Assembly: GCA_947178245.1 (NCBI GenBank)
Contig: CAMWXO010000071.1
Location: 1-7,300, forward strand
DNA from: an uncultured Porphyromonadaceae bacterium
GTDB taxonomy: Bacteria > Bacteroidota > Bacteroidia > Bacteroidales > Muribaculaceae
Reading direction: 5' to 3'
Length of the DNA stretch: 7,300 bases
The number at the start of each line of letters is the position of its first letter. Within the stretch, counting starts at the first letter, position 1. Below the pieces are notes generated by a model. The model did not search any database. It was given only the letters and a program-made list of their open reading frames with translations, and had not been told where the DNA came from. A program made the position numbers and the translations under genes. Below are positions 1 to 7,178 of this stretch, one piece after another.

Positions 1-1
1 G

Positions 2-3000
2 ATCTACACTTATCCTGAAAGATACGGAGGAAGCGGAACGCTCTCAGCAACTCTGACCACCGACAGCGACGGATGCGTGACCGTGACCGAGAAACGTTTC
101 GGAATCTCGGCCTCCTACAAAGACTCGAAATGGAGCAACAGAGAGCGCTACTACAATAACGAAGCCCCGAGAGACAGCAAGACAACCCGCATGAGAGCCG
201 GCATCCTTTCCGACCGCTCGATATATCACCCCGGAGACAGCCTTAAAGCAGTGGCTGTGGCTTACTCGGTGACCGGACAGGCTATGAGCCTCGATTCCTG
301 CTCCCGAGTAACACTCAAACTAATCGATGCCAACCGGAAGACAAGGGCGGAAGAATCGTGCATGACCGACAGATTCGGACGCGCATCATGCGCGTTTGAG
401 ATTCCTGCCGACGGACTGCTCGGGACATGGCGCGTAGAGGCGTACGATGCCGACGATAAGAGAATTGGCTACTGCCAGGTGAATGTAGCGGATTATGTTG
501 CCCCCACTTTCTTCGTGACCACCGACAATGATGACTCAGAGCCAGCAGAGGGAGACACCGTATGTATCCGTGGAGAAGTGCTCACTTACTCAGGTATGCC
601 GGTGGCAGGAGCTAAAGTAGAGTATAACGTGCGTTATTCATCTCCCATGAGGTGGTGGTACAGAGGCTACGCCACGTACAATGGTTCCGTCACCGCTGAT
701 GCCGCCGGAAAGTATGAGATTCTGCTTCCGACAGCCAATCTTAAAGGCACCGCTTTCGAGAAAGGCGTTTTTGACGTGCGGGTCTCGGCCACTTCACCTG
801 CGGGCGAAACACAAGAAGGCCCATCACGTATGTTTGCCTTAGGTAAGGAATACACCATAGTGCCGGAATCCGACTCGTATTTGATAGAAGTCACAGACGA
901 AAGCGCCACATTGAAATTTTATGTGGAGAATATGCTCCACAAAAGGGTGAAAAAGGAACTGAAATACACCATCTCGCGCCTTCCGGACTACAAGACCATC
1001 GCAGAAGGAACATTCACGGCTCCCAATCTGCAATTGCCCATAGCAGACATGCCTTCGGCTGAGTATGCTATAGATGTTGAACTTCTTGAAGACGAAAACA
1101 TTGATGCTGACACCAGGCTGACACTATGGCGACGGACAGACAAGTCAGCACCTGCCGGCACAGGACTCTGGACTCCTGAAAAAGTGATATATGCGAAGCC
1201 GGGCGAGAAGAAAGTGAATGTGACCATCGGAAGTGGCCGGGCAGACAGATGGATACCCGCCGTTCTCTCAGGAGACAAGAAAATTATCTCTACCAAATGG
1301 CTGCATATAGAAAAAGACAATATCAGTCTGCCGGTAGAGGCACCCACAGGTTATGAATCGCTCAATCTGAACCTGACCTATCTTTCAGACCTGAATTATG
1401 AAACGGCCACAATCAAGATCAATTCGGCTGAAAGCGCCGATCGGCTTCAGGTGAAGACGGAATCATTCAGAGACAGACTGACAGCCGGCGATCAGGAGAA
1501 ATGGACATTCCGTTTCAGCCGCAACTATACCCCGACGGGAATAATACCTGCAATGGCAGTGATGACAGACAAGGCACTCAACGCTATCGCACCGTTTGAG
1601 TGGGCGTTCAATCCGTCGCCTGATTATCGCCCGACTTATTACTATATCAACCATTCCTTCAACAGACTTCTGTCGATCTATACCAATATCAGAAGTTCCA
1701 AATATCTGAGATATAACGGCATCGAGCTCCCCATTCTGCAAGACTACAACCGCAACTGGGGGATTGGGGCCACTGTCATCAGAAATACTGTAATGCTCAC
1801 CTCAGCCGCTATCGCCGACAACGGAGTGATGATGGAGGCGAGTGAAGGCATCATGCGTAAGTCGGCGCAAAGGGCTGCCGGCGCGGCACCTATGGCGTAT
1901 GACATGGCCGACGATTCCGACAGATTTGCAGTTCAGGAAGAGTCTGTGATGGCATACGGGTATGCCGCAGGGATGTCTTCCGAATCTCAGGTTGAGATGG
2001 AGGCAGACTCATCTGAGGCGGAAAGCGAAGACTCTACTGAGCTTCGCTCATCTGAATGCCCGGTTGCTTTCTTCATGCCATTTCTCACTACTGATAAGGA
2101 TGGAATGCTGAATGTGGAGTTCACGACTCCCAACTTCAATACCACATGGGCTTTCCAGCTGATAGGATACGACGAAAGGCTGCAGACCACGAAGGTCGCC
2201 CTTGAGGCAGTAGCCTCAAAGCCCGTGATGGTGACCACTTCGGCCCCGCGCTTCGTGCGCACAGGCGACAGAATAGAGATAGCCGCCACCGCTTTCAACA
2301 ATTCCGGGAAAGAGACACCCGTGAAGGGGCGTCTGGAATTAGTGGATCTTCTTTCAGGGAAACTCATAGCGTCGAAAGATTTCGCTGAAGAGAATCTGGC
2401 CGACGGCGCCAACCGGCTCATGACGATGGAATGGTGTGTGGGAGACGGCATCTCTTCCGTAGGCTTCCGCGCTTACGCCGAGAGCGGCTCGCACAAGGAT
2501 GGCGAACAGGCTATCGTTCCGGTTCTCCCCTCCTCCACTCCGGTGGTGGAGTCCACCCCGTTCTGGATTTCTCCCGGTGGCAAGGAGATAAGTGTGAAGC
2601 TTCCCAAATTCAAGCCCACAGACCAGGTGACACTGCAATATTGCGATAATCCGGCTTGGTATTGCCTCACGTCGCTGCCCGAAATCGTAAATCCCGACAC
2701 CAAGAGCATCACATCGAAAGCCCGCGCCCTCTTCGGCAATGCCACGGCATTTCACCTTATCTCAAGCAATCCCGCACTGCGGCAAGGTCTCGAGGCTCTG
2801 CTTTCAGACAAAGATTCGCCATTCGCCTCCGTCAGGAGCAATCTTGAGAAAGACGGACAACTGAAGATAACCTCACTCAACAACACTCCCTGGGTGAACA
2901 ATGCCGAATCGGAGACCCTACGCATGAGCCGGCTCTCCACACTGCTTGATGCGGAAGGAGCGGAAAGTACCATTTCCGGCATCCTTGATGAACTGAAAGA

Positions 3001-4324
3001 GGCTCAGACTTCGGCCGGCGGGTGGAGTTGGTGTCCCGACATGCGCCCGTCGTCATGGATCACGTCAGAAGTAGTGCGGTATCTCGCCATGTGCTCGCGC
3101 AACGGCGCTCTCGCCGGCTTCCCGGCATGGGAGAATATAGCGCGCCGAGGTGTGGCATTCGTTGATGGCGAGATGGTGGACGACTATCACAAATATCACA
3201 AGAAAGGTGAATCTCTCGCTTATCTGCTCGACTGGGTATACGTGAGGAGCAGCCTTCCGCAGTCTGTGATTCCGCAGGGAGCGAAGAGCCGGGAGATGAA
3301 CGGTCTCGCGGCACGCGCGCTCGTCGATATATCAAAAGAATGGAAAGACTACGGCATAGCTGAGAAAGCCAAGACCGCTATGGTACTCGCCCGCAACGGA
3401 AAGGTGAAGGAAGCCAGTGCCATTCTTGAGTCCATAAGGCAGTATGCCAGCGAGACCCCGGAGAAAGGAATATGGTTCGATAATCTTTCTTCGGGCTATG
3501 GAGGTCTTTTCACCCTCCGCACCACTACCCTCGCACTTCAGGCATTCGCTGAGCTGCAGCCGGCCAACAAGGTGATCGACGGACTTCGCCAGTGGATGGT
3601 GCTCGGCCGGCAGTATCAGGACTGGGGGAAGAGCGCGGATGTAGCCGAAACAGTGAACGCTATCCTCACATCAGGCAGCGACTGGACAACTGCCGACAAT
3701 TCCGGCAAAGCCGGTATATATCTTGGCGATAAGGAAATCGAGATTCCTTCCGCAGCCGCTCTCACAGGAGCTTTCACCATTTCCCTGAGGGCGTCGGATG
3801 CGTCGAAGAAAACCCTGAAGGTGAAGCGCGAAGGCTCTTCACCGGCATGGGGAGGAGTAGTTTGTCAATATGTGAGTCCCATAGAGGATGTCGCAGCCTC
3901 GGAAGTGCCCGATCTGAGCATAGAGAAGCGCCTCGTAGCACTTGTGGAGCAGCCTGACGGCTCGATGAAGCCCGTGGAGGGAATAGAACTGAAAAAAGGA
4001 ATGAAGGTGAGGGTTACACTCATCCTGAATGCCGGCCGCGATCTCGACTATGTGGCGGTGACCGACAGCCGAAGCGCATGCCTTGAGCCGACGGAGCAGT
4101 TGTCCGGCATAAGAGGAAGCGATGGGGTATGGTATTATAAAGAGGTGCGCGATGAAGCCACCAACTTATATTTCGACACTCTCCCGAAGGGTGTGCACGT
4201 GGTAAGTTATGACTGCAGGGTGGGCGCCGACGGAGACTTCAGCTGCGGCATAGCCACGGCCCAGTCGCAATATTCACCCTCGACGGTGGCCCACACATCA
4301 GGCTTCATTCTGAAAAGCCGATGA
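2..4324 (+). CDS. Alpha-2-macroglobulin-like (MG2/A2M) envelope protein, 5'-truncated by the window, no thioester motif
   Basis: The reading frame is open from base 2 to a TGA at 4322-4324 (1440 codons), so the true start and any signal peptide lie upstream; the GTG at 77 is an internal valine. Family signs, in order: the end of an MG1-like domain; an MG2 domain beginning near base 188 with the hallmark SDRSIYHPGDS; further macroglobulin beta domains to about 1150; a bait-region-type domain at about 1160-1620 (RDRLTAGDQEKW, then AVMTDKALNAI); an acidic, Met/Ala-rich segment at 1823-2056; the A2M domain from about 2060 (FFMPFLTTDKDG, then TTPNFNTTWAFQLIGYDE); an alpha-helical toroid at about 2640-3700 (AGGWSW, WITSEVVRYL, RQYQDWGKSADVAETVNAIL); and a C-terminal MG10-like domain ending QYSPSTVAHTSGFI. 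The family is extracytoplasmic, and some members trap proteases through a thioester. Here the CxEQ thioester is not seen where expected (2660-2718), as in YfaS-type members, so any trapping would have to be non-covalent. Family assignment is firm; the target and cell location are inferred. Confidence 0.93.
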   Translation: MYTYPERYGGSGTLSATLTTDSDGCVTVTEKRFGISASYKDSKWSNRERYYNNEAPRDSKTTRMRAGILSDRSIYHPGDSLKAVAVAYSVTGQAMSLDSCSRVTLKLIDANRKTRAEESCMTDRFGRASCAFEIPADGLLGTWRVEAYDADDKRIGYCQVNVADYVAPTFFVTTDNDDSEPAEGDTVCIRGEVLTYSGMPVAGAKVEYNVRYSSPMRWWYRGYATYNGSVTADAAGKYEILLPTANLKGTAFEKGVFDVRVSATSPAGETQEGPSRMFALGKEYTIVPESDSYLIEVTDESATLKFYVENMLHKRVKKELKYTISRLPDYKTIAEGTFTAPNLQLPIADMPSAEYAIDVELLEDENIDADTRLTLWRRTDKSAPAGTGLWTPEKVIYAKPGEKKVNVTIGSGRADRWIPAVLSGDKKIISTKWLHIEKDNISLPVEAPTGYESLNLNLTYLSDLNYETATIKINSAESADRLQVKTESFRDRLTAGDQEKWTFRFSRNYTPTGIIPAMAVMTDKALNAIAPFEWAFNPSPDYRPTYYYINHSFNRLLSIYTNIRSSKYLRYNGIELPILQDYNRNWGIGATVIRNTVMLTSAAIADNGVMMEASEGIMRKSAQRAAGAAPMAYDMADDSDRFAVQEESVMAYGYAAGMSSESQVEMEADSSEAESEDSTELRSSECPVAFFMPFLTTDKDGMLNVEFTTPNFNTTWAFQLIGYDERLQTTKVALEAVASKPVMVTTSAPRFVRTGDRIEIAATAFNNSGKETPVKGRLELVDLLSGKLIASKDFAEENLADGANRLMTMEWCVGDGISSVGFRAYAESGSHKDGEQAIVPVLPSSTPVVESTPFWISPGGKEISVKLPKFKPTDQVTLQYCDNPAWYCLTSLPEIVNPDTKSITSKARALFGNATAFHLISSNPALRQGLEALLSDKDSPFASVRSNLEKDGQLKITSLNNTPWVNNAESETLRMSRLSTLLDAEGAESTISGILDELKEAQTSAGGWSWCPDMRPSSWITSEVVRYLAMCSRNGALAGFPAWENIARRGVAFVDGEMVDDYHKYHKKGESLAYLLDWVYVRSSLPQSVIPQGAKSREMNGLAARALVDISKEWKDYGIAEKAKTAMVLARNGKVKEASAILESIRQYASETPEKGIWFDNLSSGYGGLFTLRTTTLALQAFAELQPANKVIDGLRQWMVLGRQYQDWGKSADVAETVNAILTSGSDWTTADNSGKAGIYLGDKEIEIPSAAALTGAFTISLRASDASKKTLKVKREGSSPAWGGVVCQYVSPIEDVAASEVPDLSIEKRLVALVEQPDGSMKPVEGIELKKGMKVRVTLILNAGRDLDYVAVTDSRSACLEPTEQLSGIRGSDGVWYYKEVRDEATNLYFDTLPKGVHVVSYDCRVGADGDFSCGIATAQSQYSPSTVAHTSGFILKSR
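1823..2056 (+). other. Low-complexity acidic segment in the A2M-like protein, candidate protease bait region
   Basis: This stretch, inside the A2M-like gene and just before its A2M domain, encodes about 78 residues rich in Met, Ala, Ser, Glu and Asp. It has scattered Arg, Lys, Phe and Tyr and little sign of folded structure. It reads GVMMEASEGIMRKSAQRAAG at the start and ends in a Ser/Glu/Asp run. In alpha-2-macroglobulins an exposed bait loop in this part of the molecule is cut by target proteases and triggers a shape change. The bait assignment is an inference from position and composition; it could also be a simple flexible linker. Confidence 0.4.
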
Positions 4325-4339
4325 CGATTCAAAGTGAAG

Positions 4340-4380
4340 AAAAGACGAATTTCCGCGCTGCAGGGATTCGTCTTTTTTTT
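4340..4380 (+). terminator. Intrinsic terminator of the A2M-like gene
   Basis: It begins 15 bases after the TGA. AAGACGAAT (4342-4350) is perfectly complementary to ATTCGTCTT (4366-4374), around a 15-base loop region. The pairing extends to 11 bp if the flanking A (4340-4341) and T (4375-4376) bases pair. A run of eight T follows (4373-4380). Stem plus T run is a textbook Rho-independent terminator. It separates the A2M-like gene from the nuo operon. The reverse complement has only a weak U-rich tail, so I call it for the + strand. Confidence 0.88.
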
Positions 4381-4409
4381 AACATTATTTTAAATCTCAC
4401 CTGAAAAAA

Positions 4410-4441
4410 TTTTTATCTTTAAGAAAATTTAAGTATCTTTG
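4410..4441 (+). promoter_or_regulatory. Bacteroidota-type promoter of the nuo operon
   Basis: TATCTTTG at 4434-4441 matches the TAnnTTTG -7 element used by the primary sigma factor of Bacteroidota. TTTT at 4411-4414 stands 19 bases upstream, where the -33 TTTG box is expected (one mismatch). An A6T5 tract (4404-4414) overlaps the upstream box and could bend DNA or act like an UP element. The predicted start of transcription is around 4445-4450, giving a leader of roughly 70 bases before nuoA. It follows a strong terminator and precedes the first gene of an operon, which supports the call. Confidence 0.72.
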
Positions 4442-4448
4442 CAATCGG

Positions 4449-4470
4449 ATTGTGCCCATATTGTGCTCAT
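4449..4470 (+). repeat. Tandem 11-bp direct repeat in the nuo leader
   Basis: ATTGTGCCCAT (4449-4459) is followed with no gap by ATTGTGCTCAT (4460-4470); 10 of 11 bases match. The unit length is about one helical turn. The repeat lies at or just after the predicted transcription start of the nuo operon. It could be a two-site operator or an RNA element in the leader; function is unknown. The repeat itself is directly visible. Confidence 0.8.
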
Positions 4471-4515
4471 TCCCGCCTTAACATCTGAATAAATAATTAA
4501 AACATAACAAAATAT

Positions 4516-4887
4516 ATGAATTTACTGTTGGACATTAGCAACGGGGATTTGGCTGTGACAGCGACGCTCACCGGCATGGCGCTGGTGTTTGCCGCTCTGC
4601 TCATAGCGCGCCTCATCTCCCCGAAATCGTACTCGGTAAAGAAAGGCGAGGCCTACGAATGCGGCATCCCGACGCGAGGGGAATCAATGATTCAGTTCAA
4701 GTCGGGCTACTACATTTTCGCCATCCTCTTTCTGATTTTCGACGTTGAGACGGTGTTTCTCTATCCCTGGGCTACGATCATGCGCGGCCTCGGCCCCTCG
4801 GGACTGCTCTGCGTGGCGATCTTCATGTTTATTCTAATTTTAGGCCTGGCTTACGCCTGGCGGAAAGGAGCGCTCAAATGGCAGTGA
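4516..4887 (+). CDS. nuoA: NADH-quinone oxidoreductase (complex I) subunit A
   Basis: This 123-residue membrane subunit of proton-pumping complex I (ND3 homologue) sits at the junction between membrane arm and peripheral arm, next to the quinone channel. Three hydrophobic segments are visible at about residues 10-34, 64-86 and 93-115. Family motifs are YECG (47-50), the acidic IFDVETVFLYPWA (74-86, with Asp76 and Glu78 in the second helix), and the C-terminal AWRKGALKW. Cys49 aligns with the loop cysteine of mitochondrial ND3 (Cys39) that reports the active/deactive state. Length is typical or slightly short. The ATG at 4516 follows an A/T-rich leader without a Shine-Dalgarno sequence, normal for Bacteroidota. 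It is the first gene of the operon, behind its own promoter, and its last 10 bases overlap nuoB. Confidence 0.97.
   Translation: MNLLLDISNGDLAVTATLTGMALVFAALLIARLISPKSYSVKKGEAYECGIPTRGESMIQFKSGYYIFAILFLIFDVETVFLYPWATIMRGLGPSGLLCVAIFMFILILGLAYAWRKGALKWQ
4866..4870 (+). promoter_or_regulatory. Shine-Dalgarno-like AGGAG before nuoB, inside nuoA
   Basis: AGGAG at 4866-4870 lies seven bases before the nuoB ATG at 4878. The other starts in this window have no such site. The bases also encode the conserved WRKGA residues of NuoA, so protein conservation may explain them as well as ribosome binding. The position supports the nuoB ATG as the start. Confidence 0.5.
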
Positions 4888-5495
4888 ACGAACCGTCAAT
4901 AAAGTCGATGAAGACAGAAGACTTCAAAGACAACGAATACATCGACAAACTTGTAGAAGAACTCAACGCCAGCGGCGCCAACGTGATGGTGGGGAAACTC
5001 GACCAGCTCATCAACTGGGGCATAGCCAACTCACTTTGGCCTCTCTGCTTCGGCACAAGCTGCTGCGCCATCGAATTCATGAGCCTCGGAGCAGCGCGCT
5101 ACGACATGGCCCGCTTCGGATTTGAGGTGGCACGCAACTCGCCCCGCCAGGCAGACTACATCATGGTGCAGGGCACAATCGTGCACAAAATGGCACCGGC
5201 CCTCATACGTCTCTACGAGCAGCTTGCAGAGCCCAAATATGTGATAGCCTGCGGAGGCTGCGCAGTGAGCGGCGGCCCGTTCAAGAAATCATACTGTGTG
5301 GTAGACGGCGTAGACCAGATTATCCCTGTAGACGTCTTCATTCCCGGATGCCCTCCCCGCCCGGAGGCAATGTTCTACGGACTCATGCAACTTCAGCGCA
5401 AGATCAAGGTTCAGAAATTTTTCGGTGGCGTGAATCGTCAGGAGAAGATTCAGGACTTCTTCCGCAAGCATCCCGAAGACGCGGGCGAGTATTAA
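4878..5495 (+). CDS. nuoB: NADH-quinone oxidoreductase (complex I) subunit B, N2 cluster protein
   Basis: This 205-residue peripheral-arm subunit (PSST/Nqo6 homologue) holds the [4Fe-4S] cluster N2, which passes electrons to quinone. The cluster ligands are visible: the adjacent pair Cys62-Cys63 in TSCCAIEFMSLG, Cys128 in CGGCAVSGG, and Cys158 in IPGCPPRPEA. Other family motifs are YDMARFGFEV, NSPRQADYIMVQGT, KMAPALIRLYEQ and EPKYVIACGGC. Cys57 and Cys125 are extra cysteines near the ligands. The N-terminal 40 residues are charged and variable, as usual in the family. The ATG overlaps the end of nuoA by 10 bases in another frame, so translational coupling is likely. The gene ends 37 bases before nuoCD. 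Identity is essentially certain. Confidence 0.98.
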   Translation: MAVNEPSIKSMKTEDFKDNEYIDKLVEELNASGANVMVGKLDQLINWGIANSLWPLCFGTSCCAIEFMSLGAARYDMARFGFEVARNSPRQADYIMVQGTIVHKMAPALIRLYEQLAEPKYVIACGGCAVSGGPFKKSYCVVDGVDQIIPVDVFIPGCPPRPEAMFYGLMQLQRKIKVQKFFGGVNRQEKIQDFFRKHPEDAGEY

Positions 5496-5530
5496 TGAAA
5501 ATAGATCAATACAGCAAACACCTCAATTAA
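5495..5530 (+). other. 11-codon mini-ORF bridging nuoB and nuoCD
   Basis: The nuoB stop and an ATG overlap as TAATG (5493-5497). That ATG opens an 11-codon frame, MKIDQYSKHLN, which stops at TAA 5528-5530, two bases before the nuoCD ATG at 5533. It fills the whole nuoB-nuoCD gap. There is no Shine-Dalgarno sequence of its own. It may be translated by ribosomes restarting after nuoB and so help load nuoCD, or be chance. I do not call it a functional peptide gene. Confidence 0.25.
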
Positions 5531-5532
5531 TA

Positions 5533-7161
5533 ATGAGCGTAAAAGACTCTATAAGCAAGATCTGCCCGTCGGCCACATTCGAGGAAGGAGAGATACTGAC
5601 GGTGAATGTGCCTGATAAAGACTGGCACGCACTTGCCACAGCACTGAAGGAAAATGCGGAGCTCGACTACGATGTCCTCTCTGCCGTGGTGGGCATGGAC
5701 TGGAAAGAATCTCTGGGAGTGGTCTACTATTTCACTTCCACTTCTCACGACTGGCGGATGCTGACAGTAAAGGTACAGGTCTCCGACCGCGAGAACCCGA
5801 TGATCCACACTGTCAGCGACCTCTGGAAAGTTGCTAATTTTCAGGAAAGGGAAGTGTATGACTTCTATGGCATCAAGTTTATCAACCATCCCGACATGCG
5901 CCGCTTCTTCCTGCGCAATGACTGGAAAGGCTATCCTCTCAGAAAGGATTACGATGCCGATCCCAAACTGAATCCCATACCGACGGAAGACGAGAAACAC
6001 GAAGACGACACCGTAAGCTACGTTGAAGATGCGGAGGGCAACGTGAAAGCCGTGCCCGGCAAAGTGTTTGAAGCAGACGACTACGTTGTGAACATCGGCC
6101 CCCAGCACCCCTCGACCCACGGCGTGATGCGCTTCCGCGCAGCCATTGACGGCGAGGTGGTGAAGAAAGTAGATATAGTGTCAGGCTATATCCACCGCGG
6201 CATCGAGAAGCTTTGTGAAGGGCTCGGCTATCCGCAGATACTTCACTTCACCGACCGCATGGACTACATGAGCGCCCATCAGAACCGCCACTGCCTCTGC
6301 ATGTGCATCGAGAAAGCCCTCGGAGTGGAAGTTCCGGAAAGGGCTCAGGTGATACGCACCATGATGGACGAGCTCATGAGGATCTCGAGCCATCTTCTGG
6401 CATTCGGATGCACGGCTATGGATATGGGAGCCACCACAGCATTCTTCTACGGATTCCGCGAACGCGAAATGGTGCTCGACATCTTCGAGAAGACCTGCGG
6501 CGCCCGTATGTCGATGAACTATAACGTAATAGGCGGAGTCATCGCCGACCTGCATCCCGACTTCGTAAAAGACGTGAAGGCTCTCATCGCTATCATGCCG
6601 GAGCGCCTGAAAGAATACCACACAGTATTCTCGGGAAATATCATCACGAAAAACCGTATGGTAGGCGTGGGCAAGATGAGCAAGGAAGAAGCAATCAACT
6701 ATGCAGTGACCGGGCCTTCCGGACGCGGCTCGGGATGGAGCTGCGACTGCCGCAAGAAGCATCCCTACGCAGCATACGACCGCGTGAAGTTTGAGGAAGT
6801 GCTCGAATACGGATGCGATTCATACTCCCGCTATATGGTGAGGATGCGTGAAATCGAGGAAAGCTGCAAGATACTTGAGCAACTCGTGGACAATATCCCC
6901 GAAGGAGATATCCGCGCACAGGTGCCCAAGATCATCAAGCTCCCCGTTGGACATTGGTATGCTCAGGTTGAGGCCTCGCGCGGCACTTTCGGTGTGTTTA
7001 TCGAAAGCGACGGCACGAAAAATCCCTACCGCGTACACTTCCAGAGTCCCTGCTTCAATCTCGTGGGCGTAATGGATCTGACCTGTAAGGGCCACATGAT
7101 AGCAGACCTCATCTCGATCGGAGCCGCTCTCGACTTCGTAATTCCCGACATCGACCGCTAA
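5533..7161 (+). CDS. nuoCD: Fused NADH-quinone oxidoreductase (complex I) subunit C/D
   Basis: This 542-residue fusion joins two peripheral-arm subunits of complex I. Residues 1-140 are the NuoC (30 kDa) domain, with FQEREVYDFYGIKF (103-116), the His119-Pro120 pair and RNDWKGYPLRKDY. Residues 141-182 are an acidic linker (13 Asp/Glu in 42). Residues 183-542 are the NuoD (49 kDa) domain, beginning near NIGPQHPSTHGVMR and ending in the family-type tail IPDIDR. Quinone-site residues known from Thermus Nqo4 (His38, Tyr87, Asp139) are kept here as His196, Tyr245 (in DRMDYMS) and Asp297 (in MDMGATTAFFYGFRERE). NuoD is related to the large subunit of NiFe hydrogenases but keeps no metal-binding CxxC pair. 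The fusion also occurs in E. coli. The start is the ATG two bases after the mini-ORF stop, in an A/T-rich context without Shine-Dalgarno. nuoH follows 17 bases downstream. Confidence 0.98.
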   Translation: MSVKDSISKICPSATFEEGEILTVNVPDKDWHALATALKENAELDYDVLSAVVGMDWKESLGVVYYFTSTSHDWRMLTVKVQVSDRENPMIHTVSDLWKVANFQEREVYDFYGIKFINHPDMRRFFLRNDWKGYPLRKDYDADPKLNPIPTEDEKHEDDTVSYVEDAEGNVKAVPGKVFEADDYVVNIGPQHPSTHGVMRFRAAIDGEVVKKVDIVSGYIHRGIEKLCEGLGYPQILHFTDRMDYMSAHQNRHCLCMCIEKALGVEVPERAQVIRTMMDELMRISSHLLAFGCTAMDMGATTAFFYGFREREMVLDIFEKTCGARMSMNYNVIGGVIADLHPDFVKDVKALIAIMPERLKEYHTVFSGNIITKNRMVGVGKMSKEEAINYAVTGPSGRGSGWSCDCRKKHPYAAYDRVKFEEVLEYGCDSYSRYMVRMREIEESCKILEQLVDNIPEGDIRAQVPKIIKLPVGHWYAQVEASRGTFGVFIESDGTKNPYRVHFQSPCFNLVGVMDLTCKGHMIADLISIGAALDFVIPDIDR

Positions 7162-7178
7162 CCTTAAAGAAGATAGAA

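Noticed and set aside
77..79. GTG as the start codon of the A2M-like gene
   Set aside because: The same frame is open back to base 2 and reads as the end of an upstream macroglobulin-like domain; no signal peptide follows the GTG. The gene is cut by the window edge.
1987..2451. Minus-strand frame opposite the A2M domain (154 codons)
   Set aside because: The sense frame is a well-supported conserved domain; the antisense product is Ser/Ala-rich with no recognisable motif.
2431..2847. Two short + strand frames (2431-2649 and 2656-2847) inside the A2M-like gene
   Set aside because: They are out of frame with a long conserved gene, Arg-rich and without family features; the main frame is unbroken, so no frameshift is needed.
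4325..4515. Riboswitch or small RNA gene in the intergenic region
   Set aside because: Apart from the terminator hairpin, promoter and short tandem repeat, the region shows no conserved aptamer-like helices; the leader is short and A/T-rich.
5348..5494. Upstream extension of the mini-ORF frame into nuoB (60-codon frame from 5348)
   Set aside because: It is out of frame with nuoB across a conserved region and has no start signal; only the short part after the nuoB stop is worth noting.
5527..6120. Long minus-strand open frame opposite the NuoC half of nuoCD (197 codons)
   Set aside because: It lies wholly antisense to a certain gene, its protein resembles no family I recognise, and it is explained by codon bias of nuoCD.
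6181..6762. Long minus-strand open frame opposite the NuoD half of nuoCD (193 codons)
   Set aside because: Another antisense shadow of nuoCD; the His/Val/Ala-rich product is typical of such shadows and no start signals are seen.
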